Positions 27,918-37,513 of a DNA stretch of 43,807 nucleotides are shown one piece after another. The position numbers were made by a program, and so were the translations under genes. The stretch is from the IMG/VR virus record IMGVR_UViG_3300025617_000043, positions 1-43,807 of that record, one strand, 5' to 3'. Position 1 is the stretch's first letter, and each line of letters begins with the position of its first letter. This DNA comes from a virus. Under the pieces are notes generated by a model that was given only the letters and a program-made list of their open reading frames with translations, was not told the DNA's origin and ran no database searches.

Positions 27918-29674
27918 GCGTTCACCGGAACTTCTCTCATGGGGATAAGTGCAAAGTCCTTGAAGTTTACATTAGCAAACGTAGAGTTGAAGTTTTCAAA
28001 AGTCTTCTGGCCGAAGGGTAGCTCCAATACCGCTGACCAGGTGCTACCTAGCCCGGTCCAGCCAGGCTCCAGGTTCCCCCACAGCGCCGCGCCGTACACG
28101 TCATCCAGATCGCTAAACAGAGTGTCGTACTCAGCCTCAATGCTGATAACGTCCGGCGTGATGGTGCTGGAGCGCACGCGGTACACCGCATCGTCCAAAA
28201 GAATCCTCGAACCGGGCACCTCACCAAAGCCCTGGGGCACGGTGTTGCCAATATCGGTGGTGAACTCGTCGAAAGTTACACCCGAATACTCTTCGTTGAA
28301 GTTCGTAAACGAGTATCCGCCGGAAAGAGAATCGTTGAAGTCATCGAACGTCGGGAACAGCACCGTCGGGACAGAGCCCTTGAGCCTCGGGAAATCCGTG
28401 GCGCTCGTCGAGTACGTCTGGCTCGGCAGAGAGTACAACCGGCGTGCAAACAATGCGTAACGCTTAGCGTCTTCCAGCGTGTCAATCGTCGGGTTGTCAA
28501 TCTCCGCACCCTTCTCCAGCGGAGCTTCGACTGGCAGCAAACCAGTCTTCTCGGTGTAAAGCTTGCGCTCAAAGTTGGTACCCGTACCCACCATGCGGAG
28601 CGTGGAGTAGCTTGTCGATCCGTCGCTGATGCTAATACTGTACGGCGACAGGGGCTCGTAGCTGGGACCGGTCAAAGTCACCTTCACCCGGCTGCCATCG
28701 CCCAGGATTTCGAAGCTCATCGCCCCGCCTCTGTCCTCCCAGAAGGCGGCGCTTACCGGGAGGTTGTCGTTACCCGATACCGCGTACACCGAAGCTGTGC
28801 CGTAGTCTTTTTCGACCGTATCCTGCACCGTGGGTTGTTGCACGGAAGTAAGGAAGAACTCCAGGTCGAGTTCGAACTCTACCGTTTCGCCGTGCTCCAC
28901 CTGGTACACCTGAACCTCGGGGGTCCAGCCGCCCTTGGGGTACACCAGGAAATCTGTTTCTTGCGCGTAGTTGTAGTACGCAACGTCAAAGGTTTGCGCC
29001 AGCTCAATGTCCTGAACCTGCCAGCTTGTGTCGATGATGTTGGTTGCGTCGATTGTGCGCTGTCTGGTGGGTCGCACCACAACGTACTTTTGCACGACAG
29101 CAATCTCTACCTCATAGGCGGAGCAGAGTTGCTTGATAAACACCCATACGTCGCCCTCGTAGCCAGGCGTCTTGATGGTGGCGGTGGACAGGCCAAGGTC
29201 GAAGATAATATCCTGGGTGATACCCACCTGTGCGAAGATGCCGGTAAAGACCTGCTCGATGGTGCCGACCTTGGGGCCAATGATGTCGTCCACGTTGAGC
29301 AGCGCTAGGCGACTGCGACCACCCATCGTCACAAGGTCGTTGGAGCCGGAGACGTTCTCGACCTCACCGATGACCGCACCGTGGATGCGATCGTTGAGGT
29401 AGAACTCATCCTTATACAGGAGGATGCTGGCGTCGTTGTTGTTGACAACCTCGATGCTAGCGTCACCAATTGCACCGGTCTCATCGCCTGGGACTAGCGG
29501 GGTCGATCCCTCTGTATAGGAGTAACCGACAACGTTGGAGTTGCCACCCTTAAAACGCCCCGTGCCCGAAAGCCGTACAAAGATTTCTCCGCCCGGGTCG
29601 GCGATTAGGTTGTCGATTAACGACCATGTTCCGCCAACCAGGCCCCACTGGGGGTCCAGCTGGTACCAGTACAT
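27914..29674 (-). CDS. Minor tail protein, tail-hub/Tal-like, 586 aa
   Basis: A large beta-rich protein (MYWYQLDPQWGLVGGTWSLI at the start) downstream of the distal tail gene. Middle segments such as VWVFIKQLCSAYEVEIAVVQ KYVVVRP fit the hub domains of gp27/Tal-type proteins that close the tail tube and hold fibres. Assigned by size, position and fold pattern. Confidence 0.75.
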   Translation of the reverse strand: MYWYQLDPQWGLVGGTWSLIDNLIADPGGEIFVRLSGTGRFKGGNSNVVGYSYTEGSTPLVPGDETGAIGDASIEVVNNNDASILLYKDEFYLNDRIHGAVIGEVENVSGSNDLVTMGGRSRLALLNVDDIIGPKVGTIEQVFTGIFAQVGITQDIIFDLGLSTATIKTPGYEGDVWVFIKQLCSAYEVEIAVVQKYVVVRPTRQRTIDATNIIDTSWQVQDIELAQTFDVAYYNYAQETDFLVYPKGGWTPEVQVYQVEHGETVEFELDLEFFLTSVQQPTVQDTVEKDYGTASVYAVSGNDNLPVSAAFWEDRGGAMSFEILGDGSRVKVTLTGPSYEPLSPYSISISDGSTSYSTLRMVGTGTNFERKLYTEKTGLLPVEAPLEKGAEIDNPTIDTLEDAKRYALFARRLYSLPSQTYSTSATDFPRLKGSVPTVLFPTFDDFNDSLSGGYSFTNFNEEYSGVTFDEFTTDIGNTVPQGFGEVPGSRILLDDAVYRVRSSTITPDVISIEAEYDTLFSDLDDVYGAALWGNLEPGWTGLGSTWSAVLELPFGQKTFENFNSTFANVNFKDFALIPMREVPVNA

Positions 29675-29844
29675 TAGGCTTCCTCGATAGCCTCAGCAGT
29701 GTTACCCTCAGCAACCCACACAAGGTACTCCTCATAATGCCGGTTGCCTGGTGCTTCGCTAAAGGAAACGCGTCGCCCGTTTTCCTCAAACCAAATTAGC
29801 GTGTCGCCAAACGGGTCTTGTTGTTGAAAATACTGTCTGTCCAT
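29674..29844 (-). CDS. Hypothetical protein, 56 aa
   Basis: MDRQYFQQQDPFGDTLIWFE and RHYEEYLVWVAEGNTAEAIE. The stop overlaps the tail-hub start (TAATG) and GGAGTTGTG precedes its ATG, which overlaps the end of the fibre gene. The (L/V)xWVAEGNxxE motif is common in short proteins of phage tail regions. Function unknown. Confidence 0.6.
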   Translation of the reverse strand: MDRQYFQQQDPFGDTLIWFEENGRRVSFSEAPGNRHYEEYLVWVAEGNTAEAIEEA

Positions 29845-31082
29845 CACAACTCCGCATCAAGAGCAACTTTTGAGTTGCTATTCTCTGTAGTAAACCGCCC
29901 AGCGGAGCCAGCAGTACCACTGGCTTCGCTGTTATTGAAGAAGCCACAAGTATTCACAGTTGACCCCGTAGAAAGCAAAGAGTTCACATAGTCCCCAGGC
30001 CTTAAACGATAATAATCAGTGCCAATAGATGCCGACATGGACGGACTGACTCTCATAGCCACAGGAAAATTAAAAACCCCAACAATTACACTGCTTGACT
30101 CATAAGCAGCCATTGCTAGCGCTTTTCCGGTGCCTTCAACGGCTACATAATAGTACCGTTGACATAACGCCAACTCCACGCCATAAGACTTATGCTCGAA
30201 CGGTGTAGCAACACTCCCAGCCTCCAACTGCACACCCGTAACCTGCCAATAGTTCGAGGTAGAAGCAGCAAGGTTAGTCTGACCCACAGCCGAATTAGCG
30301 TTATCTCTCGCTGCCCAAGAAGTAGCCAAAGTGCCAGAACTTCTATCCGAACCAACACCCAACCAAAAAACTGTCAAAAGAGACAAACCATTATCGTTTG
30401 TGAAACCACTACCGCCCGTGTCCCCAGGCAATGTGACAGTTTTTTGTTCCCAAGTTCCCGACGAAACGATTGTGTAAGCCGCCGAAATATGACGACTATT
30501 ATCCAAATCTAAAAACTCAACAACATAAGTGCCCGTCGCATTAGATTTCACCCAAAACGATAAAGTCAACGACTCGGCACTCGACGTACCTTTTTTGAGT
30601 CCCTGTAAGTCCTGACCCTCAAACCGTTGCTGCACATTGACATAATCGCTCGCGGCAGGAGAGCCGTCAGCAGTCGTACATTCCATCTTGAGCGACTTAG
30701 CGAAACCGGAACCCGTCGGGCCATCAGACTCGACGGTTTGTGTCCATGTGCCCATCGAGGAAATGTCCGACCTCCAACGGTCAGCCGTGGAATAACCTGG
30801 GCCCGTAATCCCTGTTTCCGACGTGCCCCTCTGCGCCACCTGCATAGCACCGTTATAAATTAGGTTATCGCCAGGCTGCTGCTCAACATTGACCCACGCA
30901 GAACCGTTGTACTCCAGAACCTGACCGGTGGTGGGGCTGGTTACTGTTACTCCGGTAAGGTCGTCCAGCTCGAGGCCCTCCAGCGCGGTTGCCGTGGAGT
31001 TCCAGATAGCAGGGAAGGTACGGGGGTCTGATCCGTCCGCAGGAGTATTACCACCAGAGAGGCGGGTAATGTCTAAAGCCAT
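29844..31082 (-). CDS. Tail fibre protein with carbohydrate-binding-like domain
   Basis: 412 residues. N-terminal GQVLEYNGSAWVN segment, then NLIYNGAMQVAQRGTS, TADRWRS, LTLSFWVKSNATGTYVVEF, YWQVTGVQLEAGSVATPFEH and LCQRYYYVAVEG. This order is the usual phage fibre beta-jelly-roll of CBM4/9 type, probably contacting host glycans. The central part (about 30050-30750) is richer in A/T than its neighbours, as in swapped receptor-binding modules. Confidence 0.8.
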   Translation of the reverse strand: MALDITRLSGGNTPADGSDPRTFPAIWNSTATALEGLELDDLTGVTVTSPTTGQVLEYNGSAWVNVEQQPGDNLIYNGAMQVAQRGTSETGITGPGYSTADRWRSDISSMGTWTQTVESDGPTGSGFAKSLKMECTTADGSPAASDYVNVQQRFEGQDLQGLKKGTSSAESLTLSFWVKSNATGTYVVEFLDLDNSRHISAAYTIVSSGTWEQKTVTLPGDTGGSGFTNDNGLSLLTVFWLGVGSDRSSGTLATSWAARDNANSAVGQTNLAASTSNYWQVTGVQLEAGSVATPFEHKSYGVELALCQRYYYVAVEGTGKALAMAAYESSSVIVGVFNFPVAMRVSPSMSASIGTDYYRLRPGDYVNSLLSTGSTVNTCGFFNNSEASGTAGSAGRFTTENSNSKVALDAEL

Positions 31083-31928
31083 TTAGCTAGTCCATCCGTA
31101 GTATTCTGCTAATTCTGCTACCACTCCCACTTTGTCCAACGCGGACGAATAGGGTGTGTATGTTGGTTGTGATATGAACTGTAGCCCGGAGTGTCCCTGA
31201 CCGGAAATAAAGCCACCGGTCGCTGGGGTTACACCAGTCTCTAGCACTTGTACCATTATACCCGATAGGGTCAAAGTTCCCTCGCCCCCAAGGTGCAACT
31301 CCACCCCGTCGAAGGACGATGAGGCAAAGCTCTGGTTGAACCTGGTGTCATCGGTCACAGCCAGCAAGGTCAGTGTGACCGGTGTGCCGTTGTTCACCGC
31401 GTCGATAGTCGGCGTAGCCACCACGGTACCGCCCGTGCCGTCAGCGCCGTAAGCCCCGACGTGAGCCGTGTAGCCATCGGGGATGGGAATCCACACGCGG
31501 CGAGTCTGCCCCGAAAGCACGGTGTAGGTAATTGACTCTGAGGGGAAACCCAAACTGTTCGACGGTGTAGTCGCAGCCACACCACGAGTACCGTTATTGA
31601 GCGCCAGCCCGTCAGTGAGCCCCTGAGAAGGCGTAGCCCACCACTGAGGCAGAGCGTTGCGGTCGGCGGCCATCGGGTCGTGAACATAAATCGGACCGCG
31701 ACCGTACACGCCATCAGCCAGGTCGAGAACCTTGCGTGCCTCATCACGATCGACAGAATTCCATGTCATCGTGTACTGCTTGTGCGCAGCCGTAGAGCGA
31801 CGAATAGAAGTACCACCGTTTAGGTAGTCAACCTTGTTGAAGTAGCCCTGCTTAGACGAAGGCATGTTGACCGAAGGCGCACGGACCTCAAGCATCTGGT
31901 TGCGTGTTCCCATGTAGAAACAGCTCAT
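31083..31928 (-). CDS. Distal tail protein (Dit-like)
   Basis: 281 residues directly after the tape measure, the usual position of the baseplate hub ring. N-terminal MGTRNQMLEVRAPSVNMP and YTMTWNSVDRDEARKVLDLADG, GPIYVHDP, then a galectin-like beta-sandwich and a C-terminal SALDKVGVVAELAEYYGW. The ATG overlaps the tape-measure stop. Confidence 0.75.
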   Translation of the reverse strand: MSCFYMGTRNQMLEVRAPSVNMPSSKQGYFNKVDYLNGGTSIRRSTAAHKQYTMTWNSVDRDEARKVLDLADGVYGRGPIYVHDPMAADRNALPQWWATPSQGLTDGLALNNGTRGVAATTPSNSLGFPSESITYTVLSGQTRRVWIPIPDGYTAHVGAYGADGTGGTVVATPTIDAVNNGTPVTLTLLAVTDDTRFNQSFASSSFDGVELHLGGEGTLTLSGIMVQVLETGVTPATGGFISGQGHSGLQFISQPTYTPYSSALDKVGVVAELAEYYGWTS

Positions 31929-34900
31929 TAGTCGCTACCTCTTCTTGCCTGATTGAAATTGCTACGGTTCGTGGCCGACGCAACAACCTTGCCGTCCACC
32001 CTCAATTGTACGTTACCGGCGTTCTCAAGGAGCTTCCGGTCGTAGGGCGACAGCTCCACCATCATCGTGTCGCCACCCATGCCGCCACCGCCGACGAAGC
32101 CACCATTCGCGTAACCGCGCATTCCGTTCTGTAGCTGCGCAAGGAACGAGGGGTCAGGCATTCCGGTGGACTGGTTGACGTGCTGCTTGGGCACGACATA
32201 CTCGCCCTTGTGGACGATACCGGCTGGTGCGCTAGCTGCACCCGGTCCGGTGTAGCCACCGGAGGAAAAGCCTCGTTCTAGCCGAAGAAAGGCCCTTATC
32301 GCGCTGGCGGTGTCTGTAACCTTTGGGGCTTTATAGGTTCCCGCGGGAATGGCGCTGACAACCGGGTTGCTTGCTGGCGGCGGAGTGGGTACATTTTGAA
32401 CCTGATTTAGACGAGCGGCGAGATTAATGCTGTCATTGAGCTTGGCGTTTAGTTCGTTGAGAGCCTGGAGCGCCGGGTTGACATTGGCGCTAACAGTGAT
32501 ATCACGAGGCACTCGGTTGATTGCCGTGGTCACGTCATCAAAGGCACTTGCGTACTGAAGGACGACATCTTCCTGGAAACCAAGCTCCCTGGCTTGCTGG
32601 ATGAACTCACGTCGAGCTTCTTCTGTGGCCGCGGTTAGCTCTGCCTGGCTAGCGCCGGACTCTGCGAGACTGGTGATGTAGTCCTGGTACTCCTGCACGA
32701 GTCCAAGTAGCGCCGTTCTGTTCTGGCGCGATCCCGGACCCTGAGTAGTGAGGTCGCCTCCAGCAATCTGCTGGGCCTCGGCGAGTTCTCTAGCGTTCTT
32801 GGCCTGCTGCCTATCGAGGTCCGCAATCTCTTTGCGCAATTGTGAGGCACGCAAGGTGTCGTCATACGCCTCGGCAACGGACAGGAAGTATTCTTTGAGG
32901 GCCCGATCGGAGCCCAAGTCCTGCTGGGTTGCGGCCAATTCCTCGACGGCGTACTGCGCGTCTTCCACTTGACTCGTGAGGTCGAACCAAGCCTCCGCGA
33001 TGTTATCGATGGCAAAGGTGCTGGCAAACCGAATGTCAAAGGCACGGGAGATGACGTTCTCAAGGTCCCCCGCGTAGTCGGACAGCGTGCGCACTTCTTG
33101 CTGAGCCTGTTGAACGCCAAGGTTGAAGAAGTCCAGGTCAACCGTAGCGCCCGCAACGGCGTCGGAAGCAACGCCAAAGCTACTAGCGACTTGATCGATA
33201 GTAGAGCGCAAGAACTGTAGCGCGGGTGCCGTGCTCGAACCGACCGTGGAGGCAAGCTGAGCGTACAAAGCATTGAGGTTTGCCACCGCTTGTTCGGGGG
33301 TGCTCGATGACTGAAGAATGCTACTTACCGCATCTTGAATCTCACTGCTTGCGTAGAACGCATCTTCGCCAAGCTCGGCGTAAGCTTCGCCCAGGTCCGC
33401 AATGGATTGGGCTGCATCTTGAGCTGCGTTGATGGGCGAGAAAATACTATCGAGCAAGTCGTCGAACTTATCCTCAAGCGTTTCGACCGCGCCAGAGGCC
33501 CTGTTTACTGCTTCGGGAACCTCGCCGCCAAGGCCCTTTCTGATTGCTTCCGTAACATATACGCTTGTTTCAAGAATTCCGTTGAGGTGGTCCGGCGTTC
33601 TTTGCAATTCTTCGTTTGTCAGTCCGGCAGTAATCTTGAGCTCCATAAGAGCTGACGATAATATAGCCGCCATATCGGCGGTCAAGAGACCCTTGCTCTG
33701 GAGCTGTTCCTGCGCGTAGGTTAGGTCGGCTATGGATTGCCTCGTGTCACCCGTTGCGAGAATAGAGTTGACAAAGTTTTGGAACGAAGCGCTTGATGCG
33801 TCAATGTCTTCCTCGCCACTGGCAAGAGCGGCAAAGAATTCTTGCGTAGCGTCAGCCGCTTTCTTCTCTGCATTGATAGTGCCAAAGAGCTCGTCTGATA
33901 GCTGACTAATCTCACCCTTAGAAATTGCAATCCTATAGGCGGCCTCCTCTTGGGCCTCGTTAAACAAGGCTTGAGCGGCTGCCGCCTCGGTCATAAAGTA
34001 ACTGCCGTCTTGGAGCCCATCAACAAGTTCGCGGAGAGTCTGTATGGACCCCTCTGTTCCGCCGGCTTGATCTTCGTTGAAGGCCAGAGCGCCAAACGCG
34101 GTTCGGTATCCAGCGATTTCCGTTAGTCGCCTCTGCGCCTCTTCTGGTGTTCCGATTGCCAGGTCAATAAAACTGCTAAAGTCTCCAAACTGCTCGGTGA
34201 AGCCCTCTCTCAGTACTGGGTTTTCAAAGAGCGTCAGAAGCTCCTGGCTCTGAGAAGCTTGTAGTTTAATCTGGTTAGCGAACTGCTCACCCAAAACAAT
34301 TCGCTCTTTAATCTGCTCGTTGGCGGACGTGCCGGAAGCGTAGAGCCTGTTTTCGCTGTCGAGGAGTTGCTTGTTAGCTTCGGTGGTAAAGTTCTTTACC
34401 GCTACGTCCTTCTCCCTTGTTGCCGTCAGAACCCTAAGAGAATCGCCAGTTTTGTCAAATGTTTCTAGGTCGGCATCGAGAGCTTCGCGCAGAGATGCAG
34501 ATGATCCGATAACTTCTTCTTGAATTGCTTGAGACTGCTTTATCTTCTTTGAGTAGGCACCATATGCCAAGCCTCCAGCAACCAGTACCGCGCTCAAGAT
34601 GCCCAGCGTTCCCAATGCGATGCGTGCGGTTCTAGCGAAAGAAGCTATTCTTACTTCTGCCACTCCGGCGGCGGCGGCTAGTTTGCCAAAAACCGAGCCG
34701 GTGAAAAGTGACCTGGTGCTCAAGTCTGACATTGACAGGCCGAGCGAGCTGGCCGCGAACAACAAGCCAGAGAAACCAGCCGCTGCCGTGGCAAGCACGA
34801 ATCCAAGTCCAGTCAGTACCGCCAGGATGGCAGAGAGTCCTATCACCGTTGAGGAAAGCGCTTGACCAAAACCAGTTTCGGCAAATCCGGTCAGCCCCTC

Positions 34901-36298
34901 GACAATACTGTTTAGAAGCCCAACAAAGAAGCTCAGGGGTCCGGTGGTGGCCTCACCAGCAACCGCAGCGAGGATTCCAAAGTTTTGCCCAAGTCTCTTG
35001 AGCTGCTCCGCTACTGTCTCCGCGACAATCCCGTACTGCTCGTTAACCTTAGAGCTTTCGGCAAATGCCGAGTTGCTCAGCGCAATAAGTCTGTTTACCT
35101 CTTTGGAGTTTTGCGACAGCCTCAAGAGCGCTGGGATGTCTCGCACGGAGGTGATGCCTAGGCGACGAAGTGTCCGTTCCGCGTCAGCGCCCTCTTTGCT
35201 CAAGCCGGCAAAGAAGTCCCTAAGAACCTGGGTGGGTTCATTCTCCCACGAACTAGCAAACTCCTCGGCGGTTCTACCCGTTAGCCTGCCGTACTCGCCA
35301 AGCTCGTATCCGCTTTCCGCAATAGACTTGTTAATGTTAGAGAACAGTCGGGTGATGTTACCTCGCGCCAGCTCCGGCCTAATACCCAGGGACGCAAGCG
35401 ATCCGGAAAGGCCAACAATATCCGCAGCCGTGAGACCAGCGAGGTTACCCATCGAAGCGATGTTGGTGGCCACGTTTACAATCTGAGACTCGGTAGCAAC
35501 GGAGTCAACACCGACGGCCAGAATTGCGGAACCCAGAGCCTCGAAGTTTCCGTCAACGCCATCAATTAGCTGATTCAATCGACCAAAGCCGGTGGCCGCC
35601 GCGTCAACCGTGAGGTCTGTGGTCGCGGAGAACTTAGCCACGTTCTCGGTGAAGTTTGCAATCAAGTCCGTGGCGATGCCCAGCTGTCCCGCCAGCGTTG
35701 CGATGTCGGTGATGTCGGTCCAGGAAATCGGAGTTGCTTGTGCAATCTCTCTCAGGTCTCCCAGTAGCTGGTTTTTTGTTTCCTCACTGCTACGCGCCGC
35801 AAGCTCACTTGTTCTAACTACGTTTGCGAACTCTCGTTCATACTTAATCGCAAAGCCAATGGGGACAGCAGCAAGCGCGGCGGATGCGGTAGCCACTCTT
35901 TGCAAGCTGTTCGCGACATCATAAAGAGCGTAACGAAGGGAGGGCTTCGAGAAGTTCTGTAGCGCCTCAGTGTGCCTCTGAGTCGAGGGCAGACCGCTTT
36001 TGGTTACCTGCGCCTCAGTCTTTAGTAAATTTATATTTTGATGACGAGTGCTTATGTTTCTTTTGAGCTGAGCGTTGCTTCGTCTTAGAGTTGAAAGCCT
36101 GGCCTTGTCGGTTGCGTTGAGACCATTCTTCCTCGAGGCTTCACGCTTCTCAAGGGATTCAATCTTTTTTTGTTGCGCGACAAATTGTTTAGAGCTAGCC
36201 GTCTGAGTGTTGGATAGCTTTTTTACTTGCTTTTCAAGGGCGGCAAGCTTTTGTTGCCCGGTTACCTCTATAGCAACTTCAAGTTCAGAGTCCGCCAC
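31928..36298 (-). CDS. Tape measure protein
   Basis: 1456 residues, the longest gene. An N-terminal coiled coil (residues 1-110), a phage tail tape-measure core (LREIAQATPISWTDITDIATLAGQ), two hydrophobic segments (near 480-560, including LSAILAVLTGLGFVLATAA, and ALGTLGILSAVLVAGGLAYG), more coiled coil, and the usual C-terminus GIVHKGEYVVPKQH. At about 1.5 Angstrom per residue the tail would be near 220 nm. GTG start behind AAGGA. Confidence 0.95.
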   Translation of the reverse strand: MADSELEVAIEVTGQQKLAALEKQVKKLSNTQTASSKQFVAQQKKIESLEKREASRKNGLNATDKARLSTLRRSNAQLKRNISTRHQNINLLKTEAQVTKSGLPSTQRHTEALQNFSKPSLRYALYDVANSLQRVATASAALAAVPIGFAIKYEREFANVVRTSELAARSSEETKNQLLGDLREIAQATPISWTDITDIATLAGQLGIATDLIANFTENVAKFSATTDLTVDAAATGFGRLNQLIDGVDGNFEALGSAILAVGVDSVATESQIVNVATNIASMGNLAGLTAADIVGLSGSLASLGIRPELARGNITRLFSNINKSIAESGYELGEYGRLTGRTAEEFASSWENEPTQVLRDFFAGLSKEGADAERTLRRLGITSVRDIPALLRLSQNSKEVNRLIALSNSAFAESSKVNEQYGIVAETVAEQLKRLGQNFGILAAVAGEATTGPLSFFVGLLNSIVEGLTGFAETGFGQALSSTVIGLSAILAVLTGLGFVLATAAAGFSGLLFAASSLGLSMSDLSTRSLFTGSVFGKLAAAAGVAEVRIASFARTARIALGTLGILSAVLVAGGLAYGAYSKKIKQSQAIQEEVIGSSASLREALDADLETFDKTGDSLRVLTATREKDVAVKNFTTEANKQLLDSENRLYASGTSANEQIKERIVLGEQFANQIKLQASQSQELLTLFENPVLREGFTEQFGDFSSFIDLAIGTPEEAQRRLTEIAGYRTAFGALAFNEDQAGGTEGSIQTLRELVDGLQDGSYFMTEAAAAQALFNEAQEEAAYRIAISKGEISQLSDELFGTINAEKKAADATQEFFAALASGEEDIDASSASFQNFVNSILATGDTRQSIADLTYAQEQLQSKGLLTADMAAILSSALMELKITAGLTNEELQRTPDHLNGILETSVYVTEAIRKGLGGEVPEAVNRASGAVETLEDKFDDLLDSIFSPINAAQDAAQSIADLGEAYAELGEDAFYASSEIQDAVSSILQSSSTPEQAVANLNALYAQLASTVGSSTAPALQFLRSTIDQVASSFGVASDAVAGATVDLDFFNLGVQQAQQEVRTLSDYAGDLENVISRAFDIRFASTFAIDNIAEAWFDLTSQVEDAQYAVEELAATQQDLGSDRALKEYFLSVAEAYDDTLRASQLRKEIADLDRQQAKNARELAEAQQIAGGDLTTQGPGSRQNRTALLGLVQEYQDYITSLAESGASQAELTAATEEARREFIQQARELGFQEDVVLQYASAFDDVTTAINRVPRDITVSANVNPALQALNELNAKLNDSINLAARLNQVQNVPTPPPASNPVVSAIPAGTYKAPKVTDTASAIRAFLRLERGFSSGGYTGPGAASAPAGIVHKGEYVVPKQHVNQSTGMPDPSFLAQLQNGMRGYANGGFVGGGGMGGDTMMVELSPYDRKLLENAGNVQLRVDGKVVASATNRSNFNQARRGSD

Positions 36299-36338
36299 GA
36301 AAGAATCCTTAAGGTAATATGCTTAGTACCATTCTACC

Positions 36339-36791
36339 CTATGGCCTGTTTTTGCCCTGCAATATCTGCCTCTCCCTGGGCGGGGGCGAGGGCTTTCCCT
36401 GTTTGCTGTTCTGCTCTTCTAGCCACTCTTCCCTAGTTGGCATCTCGCCGCCGTCCATAACCCTGGGCTCTGCAATAAAGTATCTGCCATAAGACTTGTT
36501 CTTCTTTTTGCCGTCGGCCTCCTGGGCGCGTTCGATTGCTGCTCTGGACTTAGAAACCCTGGCCTTAGCGTCAAAGGTTACGCGATCGGATTCGTCTATC
36601 CAAAGCGGCACGCCATCCCGATACCAGTCCTCTAGCATGTAGTGGGCTTTGATTAGGCGATAGTCCCACATCGTCCACTCCGTGTGCGACGGGTCGCTAA
36701 ATATAACAGCTGTCGGCGGTTGCCCTATGCTGGCGGCTGCCTTGAGGTAGGTCCTAATAAACCCATTCTGCGGCCAGGTCAGGGCTTCGCT
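36339..36791 (-). CDS. Tail assembly chaperone, -1 frame extension (T part)
   Basis: Open in the -1 frame from the slippery site to 36339, about 150 residues after the shift. It reads SEALTWPQNGFIRTYLKAAA, then WTMWDYRLIKAHYMLEDWYR and a basic C-terminus. An in-frame ATG at 36671 would start a 110-residue protein but has no ribosome site, so it is probably made only as the 364-residue fusion with the upstream gene, as for lambda G-GT. Confidence 0.8.
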   Translation of the reverse strand, partial: SEALTWPQNGFIRTYLKAAASIGQPPTAVIFSDPSHTEWTMWDYRLIKAHYMLEDWYRDGVPLWIDESDRVTFDAKARVSKSRAAIERAQEADGKKKNKSYGRYFIAEPRVMDGGEMPTREEWLEEQNSKQGKPSPPPRERQILQGKNRP

Positions 36792-37432
36792 AAAAAATCC
36801 TCACCCGTGCTCATGGTAAACAAAGCGGTTGCGGAACGTAGCTTTTCGATTGCCTCATTAATTAACATCGTGGCCGAAAGCGGAAGCTCGTTTCTCATGG
36901 AGCTAATTGTGTTGTAAGAAAAGTCCGACTGCTCATCGCCGTCGTTGTTGACAATCTTTTTGATGTGGGCTTGCCACAGGAGGTCCGTGAAAAGTGAGTC
37001 TCTTTCGGGGGACTCTTTCTCTTCTCTTCCACCACCGCCAAGGATTCCCGACAGGTCGTTGTTGGGCATGTACTCGACTGGATACTTTTTCTTCGCGTCG
37101 GCGTAAAGTTTCTCCCTTTTCCCCTCGGCAATTCCCATTAGGTGAAAGGTGTGCATCGACTTGATGAGCTCTTGACGCATCGAGTCGCGCTTGAGGATTA
37201 GGTCGTCAAGCTTGGCTTGCAGTTTTGTGGCGCTTTTCGCGGCAGATATTTTTTTGTCAAGCTCTTGAATTTCTTCCTCGAGAAGAGCGGCTTCATATAC
37301 CAGGCCCTCGTCTAGGACTACGCTTACCTCGGTTTTGGGGTAAGACCTTTCTTGCAAAACCTTGACAATATTGAAGGTACCGGGAGCCTTTGCTTCCTCT
37401 ACCAATTCCGTAATGTCCTGTTCGTCTGACAT
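36779..37432 (-). CDS. Tail assembly chaperone (G part)
   Basis: 217 residues just upstream of the tape measure. Acidic N-terminus (MSDEQDITELVEEAKAPGTF), a coiled coil (LLEEEIQELDKKISAAKSAT) and HTFHLMGIAEGKREKLYADA. It ends GEDFLAKP shortly after T TTT TTA. The G protein and a fraction of GT fusion coat the tape measure during tail assembly. Strong AAGGAGG ribosome site. Confidence 0.88.
   Translation of the reverse strand: MSDEQDITELVEEAKAPGTFNIVKVLQERSYPKTEVSVVLDEGLVYEAALLEEEIQELDKKISAAKSATKLQAKLDDLILKRDSMRQELIKSMHTFHLMGIAEGKREKLYADAKKKYPVEYMPNNDLSGILGGGGREEKESPERDSLFTDLLWQAHIKKIVNNDGDEQSDFSYNTISSMRNELPLSATMLINEAIEKLRSATALFTMSTGEDFLAKP
36791..36797 (-). other. Slippery heptamer T TTT TTA for -1 frameshift
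   Basis: The 0-frame codons GAT TTT TTA hold the canonical X XXY YYZ heptamer, three codons before the G stop. Slipping back one base opens the frame through 36339 with no stop. Confidence 0.88.
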
Positions 37433-37476
37433 ATTCCTCCTTGTTCGTGCTAAATCCTACCATAGGCAAAGAAAAA

Positions 37477-37494
37477 CCCCCACCGAAGTGGGGG
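37477..37494 (-). terminator. Rho-independent terminator after tail-tube genes
   Basis: On the minus strand CCCCCAC-TTCG-GTGGGGG is followed by TTTTTC. The cUUCGg tetraloop adds stability. It follows the tail-tube-like gene, so it probably lowers readthrough into the chaperone and tape-measure genes, which are needed in fewer copies. Confidence 0.88.
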
Positions 37495-37513
37495 CTTCTC
37501 TTGTCCTAAAGTA

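Noticed and set aside
27345-28460. 371-codon plus-strand frame opposite tail genes
   Set aside because: It mirrors the codons of two supported minus-strand tail genes and has no start signals.
36339-36671. Separate gene starting at ATG 36671
   Set aside because: No ribosome site, and the frame is open back to a canonical slippery heptamer; it is the T part of a frameshift product.
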